Part shown: positions 37,901 through 48,200 of the stretch, one piece after another
Layout of the letters: the number at the start of each line of letters is the position of its first letter
How positions within the stretch are numbered: position 1 is the stretch's first letter
From: Cohnella rhizosphaerae
Lineage (GTDB): Bacteria; Bacillota; Bacilli; Paenibacillales; Paenibacillaceae
Direction of reading: 5' to 3'
DNA: 64,000 nucleotides
Assembly (NCBI RefSeq): GCF_029525575.1
Contig: NZ_JAPDIA010000009.1
Coordinates: 992,001 to 1,056,000 of the forward strand
Translations under genes and position numbers: made by a program
Notes under the pieces: model-generated
Told to the model about the DNA's origin: nothing
The model's input: only the letters and a program-made list of their open reading frames with translations
The model's database searches: none

Positions 37901-38962
37901 TTAACCGAAGTGGCGGCGGCTCTTCCAGAGCACGCCGCTCTTCAGCATGCGCGGCACGCGACCCATGATCGGCGTATGGCCCATGATGCCGAAGCCGGAT
38001 TTTTTGCCGAGCGAGCCGAGCGTGCCGCGCAGCCTAATCTTGGGCAAGTGGATGCCCTTGCCGTGCACGCGCGCGGACAGCACGTGCGCGACCTGCTTGC
38101 CCTGCGCCTGCGCGAGCTGCGCGCTCGGCGAGAAGGGCTGGCTCGAGCAGTCGCCGATGACGAACACGCCCGGCGCGTCCGGCAGCTCGTGGTATTCGTT
38201 GACGACGAGCCGGCCGGCCTTGTCCTTGGCGTATGCAAGACGCTGGATGATCTCGACGGGCTGGATGCCCGCGGTCCATACGGTCACGTCCGAGGCGATG
38301 TCGCCGGTCGCCGTATGGATGACGCCTTCGCCGATGCTCGTCGTCGTAATATGGGACAGCATCTCGACGTTGTGCTCTCGGAACCAGTCGGCGACGAACG
38401 ACTGGAGCTTGCCCGGGAAGCCGGACATGACGCTCGGACCGCGGTCGACGATGCGAATGTTAAGGTCCGGACGGCTCTCGCGCAGCTCGGCGGCCACCTC
38501 GACGCCGCTCAGGCCGCCGCCGATGATCGAGATTTGTCCGTACGGCGCCGTGTTGTTCAGCATCTGGTACGTTCTGCGAGTGGCCGCCAGCGACTGGATG
38601 CTGCAAGCGAATTCGGCGGCGCCTTCGATGCCGTGATAGTTGTCCGTGCAGCCGAGCGCCAGCACCAGATAGTCGTACGCCAGCGGATCGCGCTCGGCAA
38701 AAGAGATGCGGCGGTCCGCCGGCGAGATGTCCGTGACCTCGCCGTGTATAACCTCAAGCTGCGGGTGCTTCGGATATTCGACGCGAATATCCAGATCGGA
38801 GGACGTCCCTGCGGCGAGCGCGTAATATTCGGTCTTCAACCCCTGGAACGGCATGCGGTCGACAAGCAGGATCCGGACGTCCGAGGGAAGCTTATCCTCG
38901 ATCAGCTCGTTCACCAGCGTCAGGCCGCCGTAGCCGCCGCCCAGAATGACGATATGGCTCAC
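37901..38962 (-). CDS. yutJ: NAD(P)H-dependent FAD oxidoreductase (YutJ/NDH-2 family)
   Basis: 353-residue type II NADH-dehydrogenase-like flavoprotein. FAD motif IVILGGGYGGLTL at the start, second nucleotide motif ISIIGGGLSGVEVAAEL near residue 165, and FVIGDCSS for the flavin. It carries no membrane helix, but NDH-2 enzymes attach peripherally and pass electrons to quinone. Converges with yuzB. A second family member lies at about 50.6-51.8 kb, so the organism has at least two. Confidence 0.9.
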   Translation of the reverse strand: MSHIVILGGGYGGLTLVNELIEDKLPSDVRILLVDRMPFQGLKTEYYALAAGTSSDLDIRVEYPKHPQLEVIHGEVTDISPADRRISFAERDPLAYDYLVLALGCTDNYHGIEGAAEFACSIQSLAATRRTYQMLNNTAPYGQISIIGGGLSGVEVAAELRESRPDLNIRIVDRGPSVMSGFPGKLQSFVADWFREHNVEMLSHITTTSIGEGVIHTATGDIASDVTVWTAGIQPVEIIQRLAYAKDKAGRLVVNEYHELPDAPGVFVIGDCSSQPFSPSAQLAQAQGKQVAHVLSARVHGKGIHLPKIRLRGTLGSLGKKSGFGIMGHTPIMGRVPRMLKSGVLWKSRRHFG

Positions 38963-38988
38963 ATTAAACGACTCCTTTAATACGCCTT

Positions 38989-40093
38989 CTATTCGTAAAC
39001 CTTCACTTCGTTGTATAGCGTATCGCGTTCTACGGGGATTCTACCCGCTCCCTTGATGAGCCAAACGAGGTCTTCCCTCGTGATGCCGGCAGGGGTGAGC
39101 GCGCCGGCGGCATGGCTGATGCGTTCTTTTACGATCGTCCCGTGGGCGTCGGAGGCGCCCATCGTGAGCGCGACCTGCGTCAACTGGGTACCGATATTAA
39201 TGAAGTAAGCCTTCACGTGCTGGAAGTTGTCCAGCATCAGCCTGCCGATGGCGATCGCCTTCAGATCGTCGAATGCGGAATTGCGCCGGCGGATGCCCGC
39301 CTTCGGACTCGTCGGCTGCATCGACAGCGGGATAAACACCTGAAATCCGCCCGTCTCGTCCTGCAGCTCGCGCAACTGAAGCATGTGCTGCACGCGCTCT
39401 TCGACCGATTCGACGGGGCCGTACAGCATCGTCGTCGGGGTGCGCATGCCGAGCTGGTGCGCCGTGCGGTGGACCTCGAGGTATTCGGTTATGCCCGCTT
39501 TTTCGACGCGCATCTTGTCCCGGTACTGATCCGACAGAATCTCCGCTCCGCCGCCCGTGAGCGATTCGAGACCGACGTCCATGAGACGCTTCAGCACTTC
39601 GCGGTAGGAGAGACCGGAGATGCGGGCGTAAAAATCGATCTCCGCGGCCGTATAGGCCTTGATCGTCACCTCCGGGTAGCGCTCCTTGAGCGCACGTATC
39701 GATTCTACGTAGTATTCGAAGGGAACATGCGGGTTATGACCGCCGACGATGTGGAATTCTCTGGCCGTCGGCGTAATGTGCTGATCGACGTAGGCGAACA
39801 TCTCCTCGGGCGTCAGCGTATAGGCGCCTTCTTCGCCCTGGTCCTTGCGGAAGCTGCAAAAGGCGCAGTGGGATTCGCATACGTTGGTGAAGTAGAGGCT
39901 CATCGTTTCGGTAAAATAAACCTTTTTTGCCGTTCTTCTTCAGGTTCACTTCGTTGGCCAGCTGGCCGATGGTGAGCAGGTCTTCGGACCGGTACAGGTG
40001 CACGCCGTCCTCGAGGGACAGTCTGGCGCCGGAACGAACCTTGTCCGCGATCTCCGCCATGCGCCGGTCGGGATGCGTCGTTACGAGTGTCAT
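38989..40093 (-). CDS. mqnE: Aminofutalosine synthase, one frameshift
   Basis: Radical SAM enzyme of the futalosine route to menaquinone. It joins 3-[(1-carboxyvinyl)oxy]benzoate to SAM-derived adenosine. The 4Fe-4S motif CESHCAFCSF is intact; MSLYFTNV before it and KGAGRIPVERDTLYNEV at the end are typical. The frame is broken at T6 39923-39928 (A6 in the gene); removing one base joins LKKNGKKVYFTET and gives 367 residues, the family length. Of three in-frame ATGs after GGAGGAGGT, 40093 has the best spacing. Other mqn genes are not in this window. Confidence 0.92.
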
Positions 40094-40298
40094 GTTCATC
40101 ATGACCTCCTCCGGATGAAATGGGATAAGCCAGCGCCGGGGTGACGGTAGCGGCTCGTCGATTGAGTTTGTGAAAAAAGGTACATAATAAAAATAAAAAA
40201 AATACTGCATGAACACACTATTAGCATTATAAGCTTCCTCCGTTTGCAGGGCAATACAAATCGGGCAGGTATATTTCATCCGAAAAGTGGGAATGACC

Positions 40299-40326
40299 TT
40301 GAATAATAAACAAATTATGGTACTGT
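40299..40326 (+). promoter_or_regulatory. Weak candidate promoter for the 153-aa hypothetical gene
   Basis: TTGAAT, 16-bp spacer, TACTGT, ending 38 bp before the ATG; the region around it is A/T-rich. Confidence 0.3.
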
Positions 40327-40363
40327 ATTAGAAGATCAATCGAATAAAAGGGAGCCAAAAGCA

Positions 40364-40825
40364 ATGACGAAACCCGATGTTCTGCCGCTTCAGGAATTGG
40401 AGCAGCTTGAGCAATCCGACATGATCGCAACGCTGCAACAATATCGCGCCACCTATACGATCAAAGATTTGACGCAAGCCTGGGGCTTGAACAACCCGAT
40501 TCAATATTATATGTGGCTTCGCAAGCACCAGATATACGAGCAGCTCGTGCGCCGGACGGACAAGTTCGAGCCGACCAAGGAATGGAAGCGGACGCGGGAC
40601 GCCGATGCCCAATCGGGCGACGACAGGCGGATCAAAGGACTGCCGGCGGATCAATTCCGGTATGGCATCGACACCGAGTCGTCCGGACCGGAGCTCGCGA
40701 TGGTGTTCCGCAGGCTGGCGGATTTTCTGGCCAACGAGGCGGGCAGCTTCCGCTGCCGGATCGAATTGAAGGCGATCCAGATGCCCGCCGCGGCGGAGTG
40801 GAAAGACGAGGAGCCGGGCGCGTGA
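40364..40825 (+). CDS. Hypothetical protein, 153 aa
   Basis: Not recognised. A soluble, charged protein. Residues about 28-60 (YTIKDLTQAWGLNNPIQYY) look like a helix-turn-helix, and the C-terminal half (LADFLANEAGSFRCRIELK) reads like a small alpha/beta unit. Start ATG follows AAAAGGGAGCC. Its 3' end faces the large 62-bp repeat array. DNA binding is possible from the helical pattern, but that is a guess. Confidence 0.75.
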   Translation: MTKPDVLPLQELEQLEQSDMIATLQQYRATYTIKDLTQAWGLNNPIQYYMWLRKHQIYEQLVRRTDKFEPTKEWKRTRDADAQSGDDRRIKGLPADQFRYGIDTESSGPELAMVFRRLADFLANEAGSFRCRIELKAIQMPAAAEWKDEEPGA

Positions 40826-40892
40826 GCGCCCGGTTTTTGCGTTGCGTCGAAGATAGGCACAGACTGCATCAAGCACAAGGAAGCTCAGCTCC

Positions 40893-42163
40893 GCACACGC
40901 ACATATGGCCCACATGCACAAGAAATGTGCATCTACGCGAAGAAGCTCCGCTTCGCACACGCACAAGCGGCCAACATGCACAAGAAATGTGCATCTACGC
41001 GAAGAAGCGCCGCTCCGCACTCGCACAATTGCCGAACATGCACAAGAAATGTGCATCTACGCGAAGAAGCGCCGTCCCACACACGCACAAGCGGCCCGCA
41101 TGCACAAGAAATGTGCATCTACCCGCACAAGCGGCCCGCATGCACAAGAAATGTGCATCTACCCGAAGAAACTCCGCTCCGCACTCGCACAATTGCCAAC
41201 ATGCACAAGAAATGTGCATCTACGCGAAGAAGCGCCGCTCCGCACACGCACATTTGGCCCACATGCACAAGAAATGTGCATCTACGCGAAGAAGCTCTGC
41301 TCCGCACACGCACAAGCGGCCAACATGCACAAGAAATGTGCATCTACCCGAAGAAACTCCGTTCCGCACACGCACAAGCGGCCCGCATGCACAAGAAATG
41401 TGCATCTACCCGAAGAAACTCCGTTCCGCACACGCACAAGCGGCCCGCATGCACAAGAAATGTGCATCTACGCGAAGAAACTCAGCTCCGCACACGCACA
41501 AGCGACCCACATGCACAAGAAATGTGCATCTACGCGAAGAAGCGCCGTTCCACACTCGCACAAGCGGCTCATATGCACAAGAAATGTGCATCTACGCTAA
41601 GAAGCGCCGCTCCGCACTCGCACATATGGCCAACATGCACAAGAAATGTGCATCTACGCGAAGAAGCTCCGCTCCGCACACGCACAAACGGCTCATATGC
41701 ACAAGAAATGTGCATCTACCCGAAGAAACTCCGCTCCGCACTCGCACAACTGCCCAACATGCACAAGAAATGTGCATCTACGCGAAGAAGCGCCGCTCCG
41801 CACACGCACAAGCGGCCCGCATGCACAAGAAATGTGCATCTACGCGAAGAAGCGCCGTTCCGCACACGCACAAGCGGCCCGCATGCACAAGAATTGTGCA
41901 TTTACCCGAAGAAGCGCCGTTCCGAACTCGCACAAGCGGCCAACATGCACAAGAAATGTGCATCTACGCGAAGAAGCTCCGCTATGCACTCGCATAAGCG
42001 GCCAACATGCACAAGAAATGTGCATCTACCCGAAGAAACTCCGCTCCGCACTCGCACAATTGCCCAACATGCACAAGAAATGTGCATCTACCCGAAGAAA
42101 CTCCGTTCCGTACTTTCCGCACTCGCACAATTGCCCAACATGCACAAGAAATGTGCATCTACC
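40893..42163. repeat. Array of 21 tandem 62-bp palindromic repeats
   Basis: The core ATGCACAAGAAATGTGCAT recurs at 40914, 40976, 41038, 41100, 41140, 41201, 41263, then every 62 bp to 42069, and at 42140. Its arms ATGCACA and TGTGCAT are unchanged in all 21 copies, even where copy 17 alters the loop. The rest of each unit (CTACGCGAAGAAGC..CCGCTCCGCAC.CGCACAA) varies at a few linked sites. One unit lost 22 bp (40-bp step at 41100) and one gained 9 bp (71-bp step at 42069). Located between convergent genes. Function unknown. Confidence 0.95.
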
Positions 42164-42177
42164 CGTGATACTATCGC

Positions 42178-42783
42178 TCAGTCATCGACGATCTCGATGT
42201 CCATGTTGTACAGCAGCGACGTCGCCTCCGGCAGGGAGAACTTCGCGTTTCGGATATGATTCTGGATCGGGTTGATCGCGTAGCCCGTGGCACGGGAGAA
42301 GTCTGCGCCGATCAAGGACGTATCGCCGAACAAGCTCTCGGTCAGATCGGTGCCGGCGAAGCTCGTCCCGTCGAGCTCGGCTTCCCTGAAGTCAGCGTCC
42401 TTGGCCAGGCAGTCGACGATCGCGCACCCCGGCAGCTTCAGCCCGATGAAGGTGGAGTGACTGATCGCGCAGCTGTCAAATCGGAGCATGCGCTTCCCGG
42501 CCGTTCTCGGCCAATCCGCCTCGGTCCAGTTGACGCCGACGACCTTGCATTTGACGAACGAAACGTCGGCGAACTCGCTGTCCGTCACCTTGATGAAGTT
42601 CAGGTTGCAGCTCTCGAAGGCGCAGCCGGAGAACTTGCACGCTTTTAACGCAGCTTCGCTGAAGTCGCAGTTCCTGAAGGTGCAGTCGTAGAAGCGTACG
42701 GACGACAGCTCTTCATTTGCCCATTCAAGGTCGCTGAACGTCTCGTTGTAATACTCGTCTTCGGTGAACGCTGTCATGCGCAT
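42178..42783 (-). CDS. Pentapeptide-repeat protein
   Basis: 201-residue protein whose body follows the A(D/N)LxX five-residue rhythm (FYDCTFRNCDFSEAALKACKFSGC, then ADFREAELDGTSFAGTDLTE), predicting a right-handed quadrilateral beta-helix as in McbG/Qnr proteins. Some members protect gyrase, but most are uncharacterised. ATG at 42783. The gene ends beside the repeat array, converging with the hypothetical gene on the other side. Confidence 0.9.
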   Translation of the reverse strand: MRMTAFTEDEYYNETFSDLEWANEELSSVRFYDCTFRNCDFSEAALKACKFSGCAFESCNLNFIKVTDSEFADVSFVKCKVVGVNWTEADWPRTAGKRMLRFDSCAISHSTFIGLKLPGCAIVDCLAKDADFREAELDGTSFAGTDLTESLFGDTSLIGADFSRATGYAINPIQNHIRNAKFSLPEATSLLYNMDIEIVDD

Positions 42784-42853
42784 CCGCTCCGTTCCTAAGG
42801 AATTCCAGCTAAGTATAGCACAGGCGGCGAACGCCCGAGCGCGTCCGATCCCC

Positions 42854-42882
42854 TTGAGCGAAACGGCGGAGAGGAGTATACT
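42854..42882 (+). promoter_or_regulatory. Sigma-A promoter of the HesB/IscA gene
   Basis: TTGAGC, 17-bp spacer, TATACT; transcription would start about 40 bp before ATG. Confidence 0.58.
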
Positions 42883-42927
42883 GTAGTCAGTTCGATTACC
42901 GTTTTTATATGTCAGGAGGGACCGTAC

Positions 42928-43291
42928 ATGATTCAGATCACTGAGGCGGCCGGTCAGAAAATACAGGAAATGCTCGCAGCCGAGGAAAATGAAGGGCTGT
43001 TCCTGCGCGTAGGCGTTCAGGAGGGCGGCTGCACGGGCTTTTCATACGGAATGGGCTTCGACGACGAGCAGCACGAGAGCGATCGGGTGCTCGACATCCG
43101 CGAGCTGAAGGTCGTCGTCGACGAGGATAGCGCGAAGTACCTGAACGGACTCGAGATCGACTGGAAAGAGTCGGGGCTCGGCGGGGGGCTTCACCATCTT
43201 CAACCCGAACGCGACCGCGACGTGCGGCTGCGGCTCGAGCTTCCGCACGGCGACCGACGCGGGCAAGCCTGCTGCGGCTGGCGAGTGCTGA
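42928..43291 (+). CDS. A-type Fe-S carrier protein (HesB/IscA/ErpA family), one frameshift
   Basis: 120-residue iron-sulfur carrier after correction. The three conserved cysteines are present: Cys35 in GGCTGFSY, and Cys99/Cys101 in ATCGCGSSF. As read, G6 at 43183-43188 throws the frame and loses the CGCG pair; removing one G restores GGGFTIFNPNATATCGCG and a stop at 43289. Partner role with the NfuA-like scaffold encoded 5.6 kb away is plausible. TCAGGAGGGACC precedes ATG. Confidence 0.9.
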
Positions 43292-43308
43292 GCAAGTTGG
43301 CTTAAACG

Positions 43309-43357
43309 AAACCTCCCGGATCATGCGCATCTTGCGCTTGGTCGGGGAGGTTTTTTT
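43309..43357 (+). terminator. Terminator after the HesB/IscA gene
   Basis: AAACCTCCC pairs with GGGGAGGTTT, followed by T7. Confidence 0.85.
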
Positions 43358-43897
43358 GTCGTTATGGAAGTTGGATCGGACCCAGATGCCGCTATTTGCG
43401 CTAAGATCGCCCGATTCGTGTCGCAGACGGACTGGAGAGCCGCTGATATGAACGAAACTGTCAAGCGTCTCTGTTTGCACCCGTGTTTTTGACAATAGCG
43501 AATAGAAGCCTGTCAAGCGATTTTCTTTACAGGCGGTCGCATCATTTCCCATACTTTTCTGGATCTCCGGCATGGAAATGCCCGGAGGTGCCCCTACGGC
43601 GAGTAACGGGGTGCAGGGGGCGTCGCTCCCTGCGTTTCCCCTTTAGGGGACGGAAGGGGGCAATTCTTCTTTAGCTCAGAGGCAAAAGCAATTCGCTGGT
43701 CGGCAATCTGATATTCGTGGATTCACACATGTTATTCATACGTCTGGAGAGAGCTTACCCGCTAACTATTGACGAGCATAAGCATTCGCTTGCTCAAGCG
43801 GCTCACGCGGTTTTCTCTCCACCTTGCCTGATTTTGCCTCTGAGGTAAAAAAAGAATCGCTTCCCCCTCAATCGCCTCCTTTGTTCGGACCCGTTGT
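43358..43897. other. Gene-free, structured region on the 3' side of the IS110 transposase
   Basis: 540 bp without a gene. Direct repeats CTGTCAAGCG stand at 43458 and 43510 (52 bp apart). A GC-rich hairpin group at about 43578-43650 includes GCAGGGGGCGTCGCTCCCTGC and CCCCTTTAGGGG. TTTAGCTCAGAGGCAAAA at 43670 is nearly inverted as TTTTGCCTCTGAGGTAAA at 43831, enclosing smaller hairpins (GAGCATAAGCATTCGCTTGCTC-like). Could hold the end of the IS element and a structured RNA. Confidence 0.5.
43670..43848. repeat. 18-bp near-perfect inverted repeat pair, about 180 bp apart
   Basis: TTTAGCTCAGAGGCAAAA versus the reverse complement of TTTTGCCTCTGAGGTAAA differs at one base. The enclosed sequence has further self-complementary parts. 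May be an RNA scaffold or subterminal repeats of the IS. Confidence 0.6.
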
Positions 43898-45037
43898 TTA
43901 CACCGCTGCTTGCAAACGAAGCTTCTCGATCTCCTTAGCAATCGCCCATACAAACCCCGCCAGTTCTCTGGCAATCGCGACCGCGATGCAACCCTTGTGC
44001 TTTCCTCTTCGCGCCAGACTCCAATACTTCTTGTGTAATCGATGCTGCGCGCTCCAGGCAATCGACTGAACCTCCGGTGGCAGCCCCTCGATACGGTCGC
44101 GCATTCTTCTGCGAATCGCGGGCGCGTGTCGGTAACTTTTCGCGGCTTCCACCAGTACCCGACGCAGATGCGCATTCCCGGCTTTCGTAATACGGCCTTG
44201 CCAGCGGCTGCCTCCCGAGGAGTATTCGCTGCTGACCAGTCCGCAGTAACTCATAAACGAAGAGGCGGAGTGAAAGCGGTCGCTGCTCATCATCTCGGAT
44301 GAAAGCGTAACGGCTGTGACGGCTGCTACGCCTCGCAAGGCTTGCAGCGCTTGAACGACCGGCGCCTGCTCGCTTAAAGCGGCTTGTTCTTCAATTTGCT
44401 TTTCGTATCGTTTGATTCGCTCCTTCGTTTCCCAAATCGATTGGCGGTACTCCTGAAAGGTCATTTGTTTGCAGCTGTCCTCGGGAAAACGCAGCGTATC
44501 CAGCCATTCCTCGTACGCGAAAGTTCCGGGTTTGGCGCCTTTGGCGTCCTGAAGCTGGTGGCGAAGCAGAAACTTGCCCAGTCGTTGCTTAAAACGATTC
44601 AAATCCTCGACCGCATCCTCGCGTGCGCGAACGAGATCCCGCAAGCTTTCGTCTGCTGGCGTGGGCACGTATACCGGCGTCAGTTCTCCTGCGCGATACA
44701 GCTGTGCGAGTCGAATGGCATCCCGTTTGTCTGTTTTGACCCGGTCGCCGGCACGCTTGGGAATGAGCGAGGGCGCGACCACGCTGCAAGCGATGCCTGC
44801 CGTCAATAGCCAACGATAGAGCACATAGCCGGTGGGACCTGCCTCGTAACAGACCCTTAAAGTCACCTCCTCTTTCTCACCCGGACGACGCAACCTTTGC
44901 AGGAGTTTCAATACCGCTTCCTTGCTATGCTCGATGACGCCAAAGTACCGTGCTTCTCCTCGTCCCTCATCCGCGAAGGCAACCGCGATTTTGGATTTGG
45001 ATACGTCTAAACCTACGTACTTGATGGCCATACTCAT
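43898..45037 (-). mobile_element. IS110-family transposase gene
   Basis: 379-residue DEDD transposase. The N-terminal RuvC-like domain starts KYVGLDVSKSK with its first aspartate, then CYEAGPTGY (Glu) and VKTDKRDA (Asp pair). The C-terminal IS116/IS110/IS902 domain has LRGVAAVTA, SYCGLVSSEYSSGG with the catalytic serine region, and GNAHLRRVLVEAA. The frame is intact, so it may be active. ATG 45037 follows AAAGGAG by about 10 nt. IS110 elements lack classical terminal inverted repeats; the element limits lie somewhere in 43358-43897 and 45038-45290. In this family a non-coding end specifies a bridge RNA that chooses target and donor. Confidence 0.93.
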
Positions 45038-45290
45038 ACTAAACCGACTCCTTTTGCTTTGAGCTCTGTATTTGGTAAATGGGTGTTTCTGTAAACGCCA
45101 TTTTTCCCAAATGTAACCTCCGAGATAAGCAAACAGGGTGTCGGTTTCGTTCATGATAACTATTTTCTGAATCGAAGGCCGTTTGGGCCTTCGTGAGCCG
45201 AAATAAGGTCTCTCCTGTCCGCAACCGCCGCAATCGGGCTGATTTTTACGAAATAACGTCCTCTGAGTCCACTTCAGTTGCGGATGACCC
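45038..45290 (-). ncRNA. Candidate IS110 5' non-coding end / bridge RNA region
   Basis: 253 bp between the transposase start and the helicase stop. On the transposase strand it holds a perfect 8-bp stem CGAAGGCC-CAAAC-GGCCTTCG (45173-45193). A degenerate repeat pair is built on CGAAATAA(C/G)G at 45199 and 45249, exactly 50 bp apart. Size and position fit the left-end bridge RNA of IS110-group elements, but loops complementary to target and donor were not matched, and the repeat pair could equally be host intergenic repeats. Confidence 0.35.
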
Positions 45291-48200
45291 TCAATGATGT
45301 ACTTTTTTGCAGGCTACGGGCCCTTGGTCGAATTCGTCCGTTCCGATCGACAGCAGCTCGCGGATATCCTGCTCGCTAAGCGTGGACAGCGCCTCGGTCC
45401 CAGGACGGATGACCTCGTCGATGAGGTGACGCTTGCGCTGCTGCAGCTCGGCCATCTTGTCCTCCACGGTCCCCTTGGCCACGAGCCGGATGACCTGGAC
45501 GGCGCGCTGCTGGCCGATCCGGTGCACGCGATCCGCCGCTTGCTGCTCCACCGCCGGATTCCACCAGAGATCGTACAGGATGACCGTGTCGGCGCCGGTC
45601 AGATTAAGCCCCGTGCCGCCCGCCTTCAGCGAAGCGAGGAACAGCTCGCGCTCCCCCGCGTTAAATCTGTCGCAAAGCGCCACCCGTTCCGCGGCAGGCG
45701 TGTCGCCGTCCAGGTAAAAGTGGGTCATGCCGCGCGCGGCCAGCTCCCGCCGGATCATCGCCAACATTGACGTGAATTGCGAAAAGACGAGCGCGCGCCT
45801 GCCCGCGCTGCGGCAGTCGTCGAGCAGCTCGAGCAGTTGGTCGAGCTTGGCGGAGCCCCCGGCGTAGTCTTCGACGAACAGCCCTGGGTGACAGCAAAGC
45901 TGGCGCAGCCGCGTGATACCCGCCAGAATTCGGATCCGGTTGCGGTCCAGCGTATCCTGGTCCAGGTGCTTCAGCGTCTCGGTTCGCAACTTGGCCAGAT
46001 AGGCCGCGTACAGCTTTTTCTGCGGCGGCAGCAGCTCGGAGGCGATGACCGACTCGATCTTGTCGGGCAGCTCGCGCAGCACGTCCGCCTTGAGACGCCG
46101 CAGCACGAACGGGCGTATGCGGTCCGACACCTCTTCGCGGGACAGCTCGGCGAATGCGCGCCGGCCCGGGAACAAGCCCGGAAATACCGCGCCGGCAATG
46201 GAGCGAAGCTCGTCCAGCGCGTTCTCGATCGGCGTGCCCGTCAGCGCGAAGCGCTGCTCCGCGACGATCCGCTTGACGGCTTGGGCCGTCTGGGTCGTCT
46301 CGTTCTTGATCGCTTGCGCCTCGTCGAGGATAAGCGTGTGGAACGTCATGCCCGCATACAGCTGAATGTCCTTGCGAAGCAGCGGATAGGAAACGATAAG
46401 CGCGTCGAAACGGGACGGGTTCGCAAGCGTCTCCGCTCGCTCGACCTTCGCGCCGTCGGCGATGCCGCACCGGATGTCCGGCGCGAACTTCCGCAGCTCG
46501 CTCTGCCAGTTGTACATGAGCGAGGCGGGGCATACGATAAGCGCCTGCTGGCCGCGCTCGCGCAGGATCGGCAGCATCGAGACGAGGAAGGCGATGCTCT
46601 GCACCGTTTTGCCGAGACCCATATCGTCCGCCAGGATGCCGCCGAATCGATAGTGGGCGAGCGTCCGCATCCATTGGTAGCCGTACAGCTGATAATCCCG
46701 CAGCGTCCCCGCGAGCGCGGCCGGTGCGGAGGCGAACGCCGCTTGATCCGGATGGCGCAAGTCGTCGAGCAGTCCGCGAAGCGAGCGGCCGTGCTTGACG
46801 ACCCGGCTGCCTTCCGGTTCGAGCAGATGGAGGCCGCGGACGAGCGGCAGTCGCAGCTTGCCGTCCTTGAGCTCCGAAGGCAGCATCCCCGTCGCGTCGA
46901 GCAGCCTGTTGACCTCGGCGAAATCCTGCCCGTCCAGCGGCACGAGCGCGCCGCCGGTCATGCGGTAATACGCGCGTTTCTCCACGAGCGCCTGAAGCAG
47001 CGATTTGATCTCCGCCTCGGGAATGCCGGAGATGTCGAACTTGAATTCGAGCCAATCGGTGCGCTCGTCCGTGTCGGCCGATACCTTGACGACGACCGGA
47101 TCGGGGAGCAGGCGAATGCGGACGCCCGCGGTCGCATAGACGCCGAGCAGCGGCTCGAGCAGCGGGAGCACGCGGTACAGAAATTCAAATTCGCCTTCCT
47201 CGTCGCCCGCCATGACGTAGCCGGCTTCGGTGCGGACGAAGGCGCTGTCGTCCATGAGCGCAAGGATGCGCCGTTCGCGCTCGCCGTCCCGAACGAGAAT
47301 CGGGCCTTCGTCCGAACGTTTGGCGCCTGCCGCTTCCAGCGGATTGATCACGGCGGAGCCGTAGTGGAACTCCAGGCCGGCCAGCAGCCGATCGCGCACG
47401 CGATCGAGGTACAGCTTGGCCTTGAGCGGCTCGCGGACGATCTTGTCCGACACGGCTTCGGCGATGCGCACGCTGCCGAGCCGCATGAGTCCGGGGACGA
47501 CGCGTTCCATGAAGCCTTCAGCCTGCTCGCGGGGAATGCGAACCAGCCTCGCGTCGTTTACGATCGCCGCGGCTTCGCGCCCCGTCGCATGCATGGTCGC
47601 CCGCTCTGTCGGAGACGCGGCCGGCAGCATGCGCTGGAGCTGCGCCAGCTGCGCGCAGGCGTCGCGCGGCAGCCTGACGAGCCCGCCCTCCGTGAGCGCG
47701 AGCCCGTAGGCTTCCAAGACCTTGACCGACGTCAAGCCGTGCACCTCCAGCCTGCAGGAGCCGTCCGCGGCGTCCGGGTGGTCGTCGATCTCGTAGCGCA
47801 CGGGCAGCGGCCCCTCGGCCCAAGGCAGACCCGGCAGCAGCCGCGCTCCGGCCTGCAGCGAGACGTCCGAGGCGCGGCCGAGCAGCGCGTGCAGCGTCTC
47901 CCAGTCCTCCGGCGGGATCCGCAGCGTCCGCTGGCTGGACGGGCCGCCGCTTAAGCCCGACGGCGAACGGACGAACGCCACGTCGCCGCGGTTGACGCGA
48001 GCGAGCGCCCGGATGATCTCGTCGTCGGTCTCGGAAAAGCAGTGCAGCTCCGGATCGTACGCGAACGCCTTGGCGATCGGATGCGATTCGCCGCGCTCGA
48101 CGCTGTCGAGCCAGCCGCCGATCTGCTTGATCGAATGCAGCCGGCCCGAACTTGGGCCGAGGCGAGCTTCGATGCCGAGCGCAAGGTCGCGGCCGTCGTC

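Noticed and set aside
40893..42163. CRISPR array
   Set aside because: The DNA between cores is similar from unit to unit rather than unique, the unit is 62 bp throughout, and no cas genes are near.
40513..42275. Long repetitive proteins (CTRNVHL / MHKKCAS / AQEMCIY types) read through the 62-bp array
   Set aside because: All three forward frames are open simply because the unit lacks stop triplets. The period is not a multiple of three, there are no ribosome sites, and changes ignore codon position.
45154..45310. Read-through fusion of the SNF2 helicase into the IS110 transposase via the T6 run at 45303-45308
   Set aside because: Removing one base does open a frame into the transposase, but the peptide produced is featureless and the transposase has its own start with a good ribosome site. 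Chance is likely.
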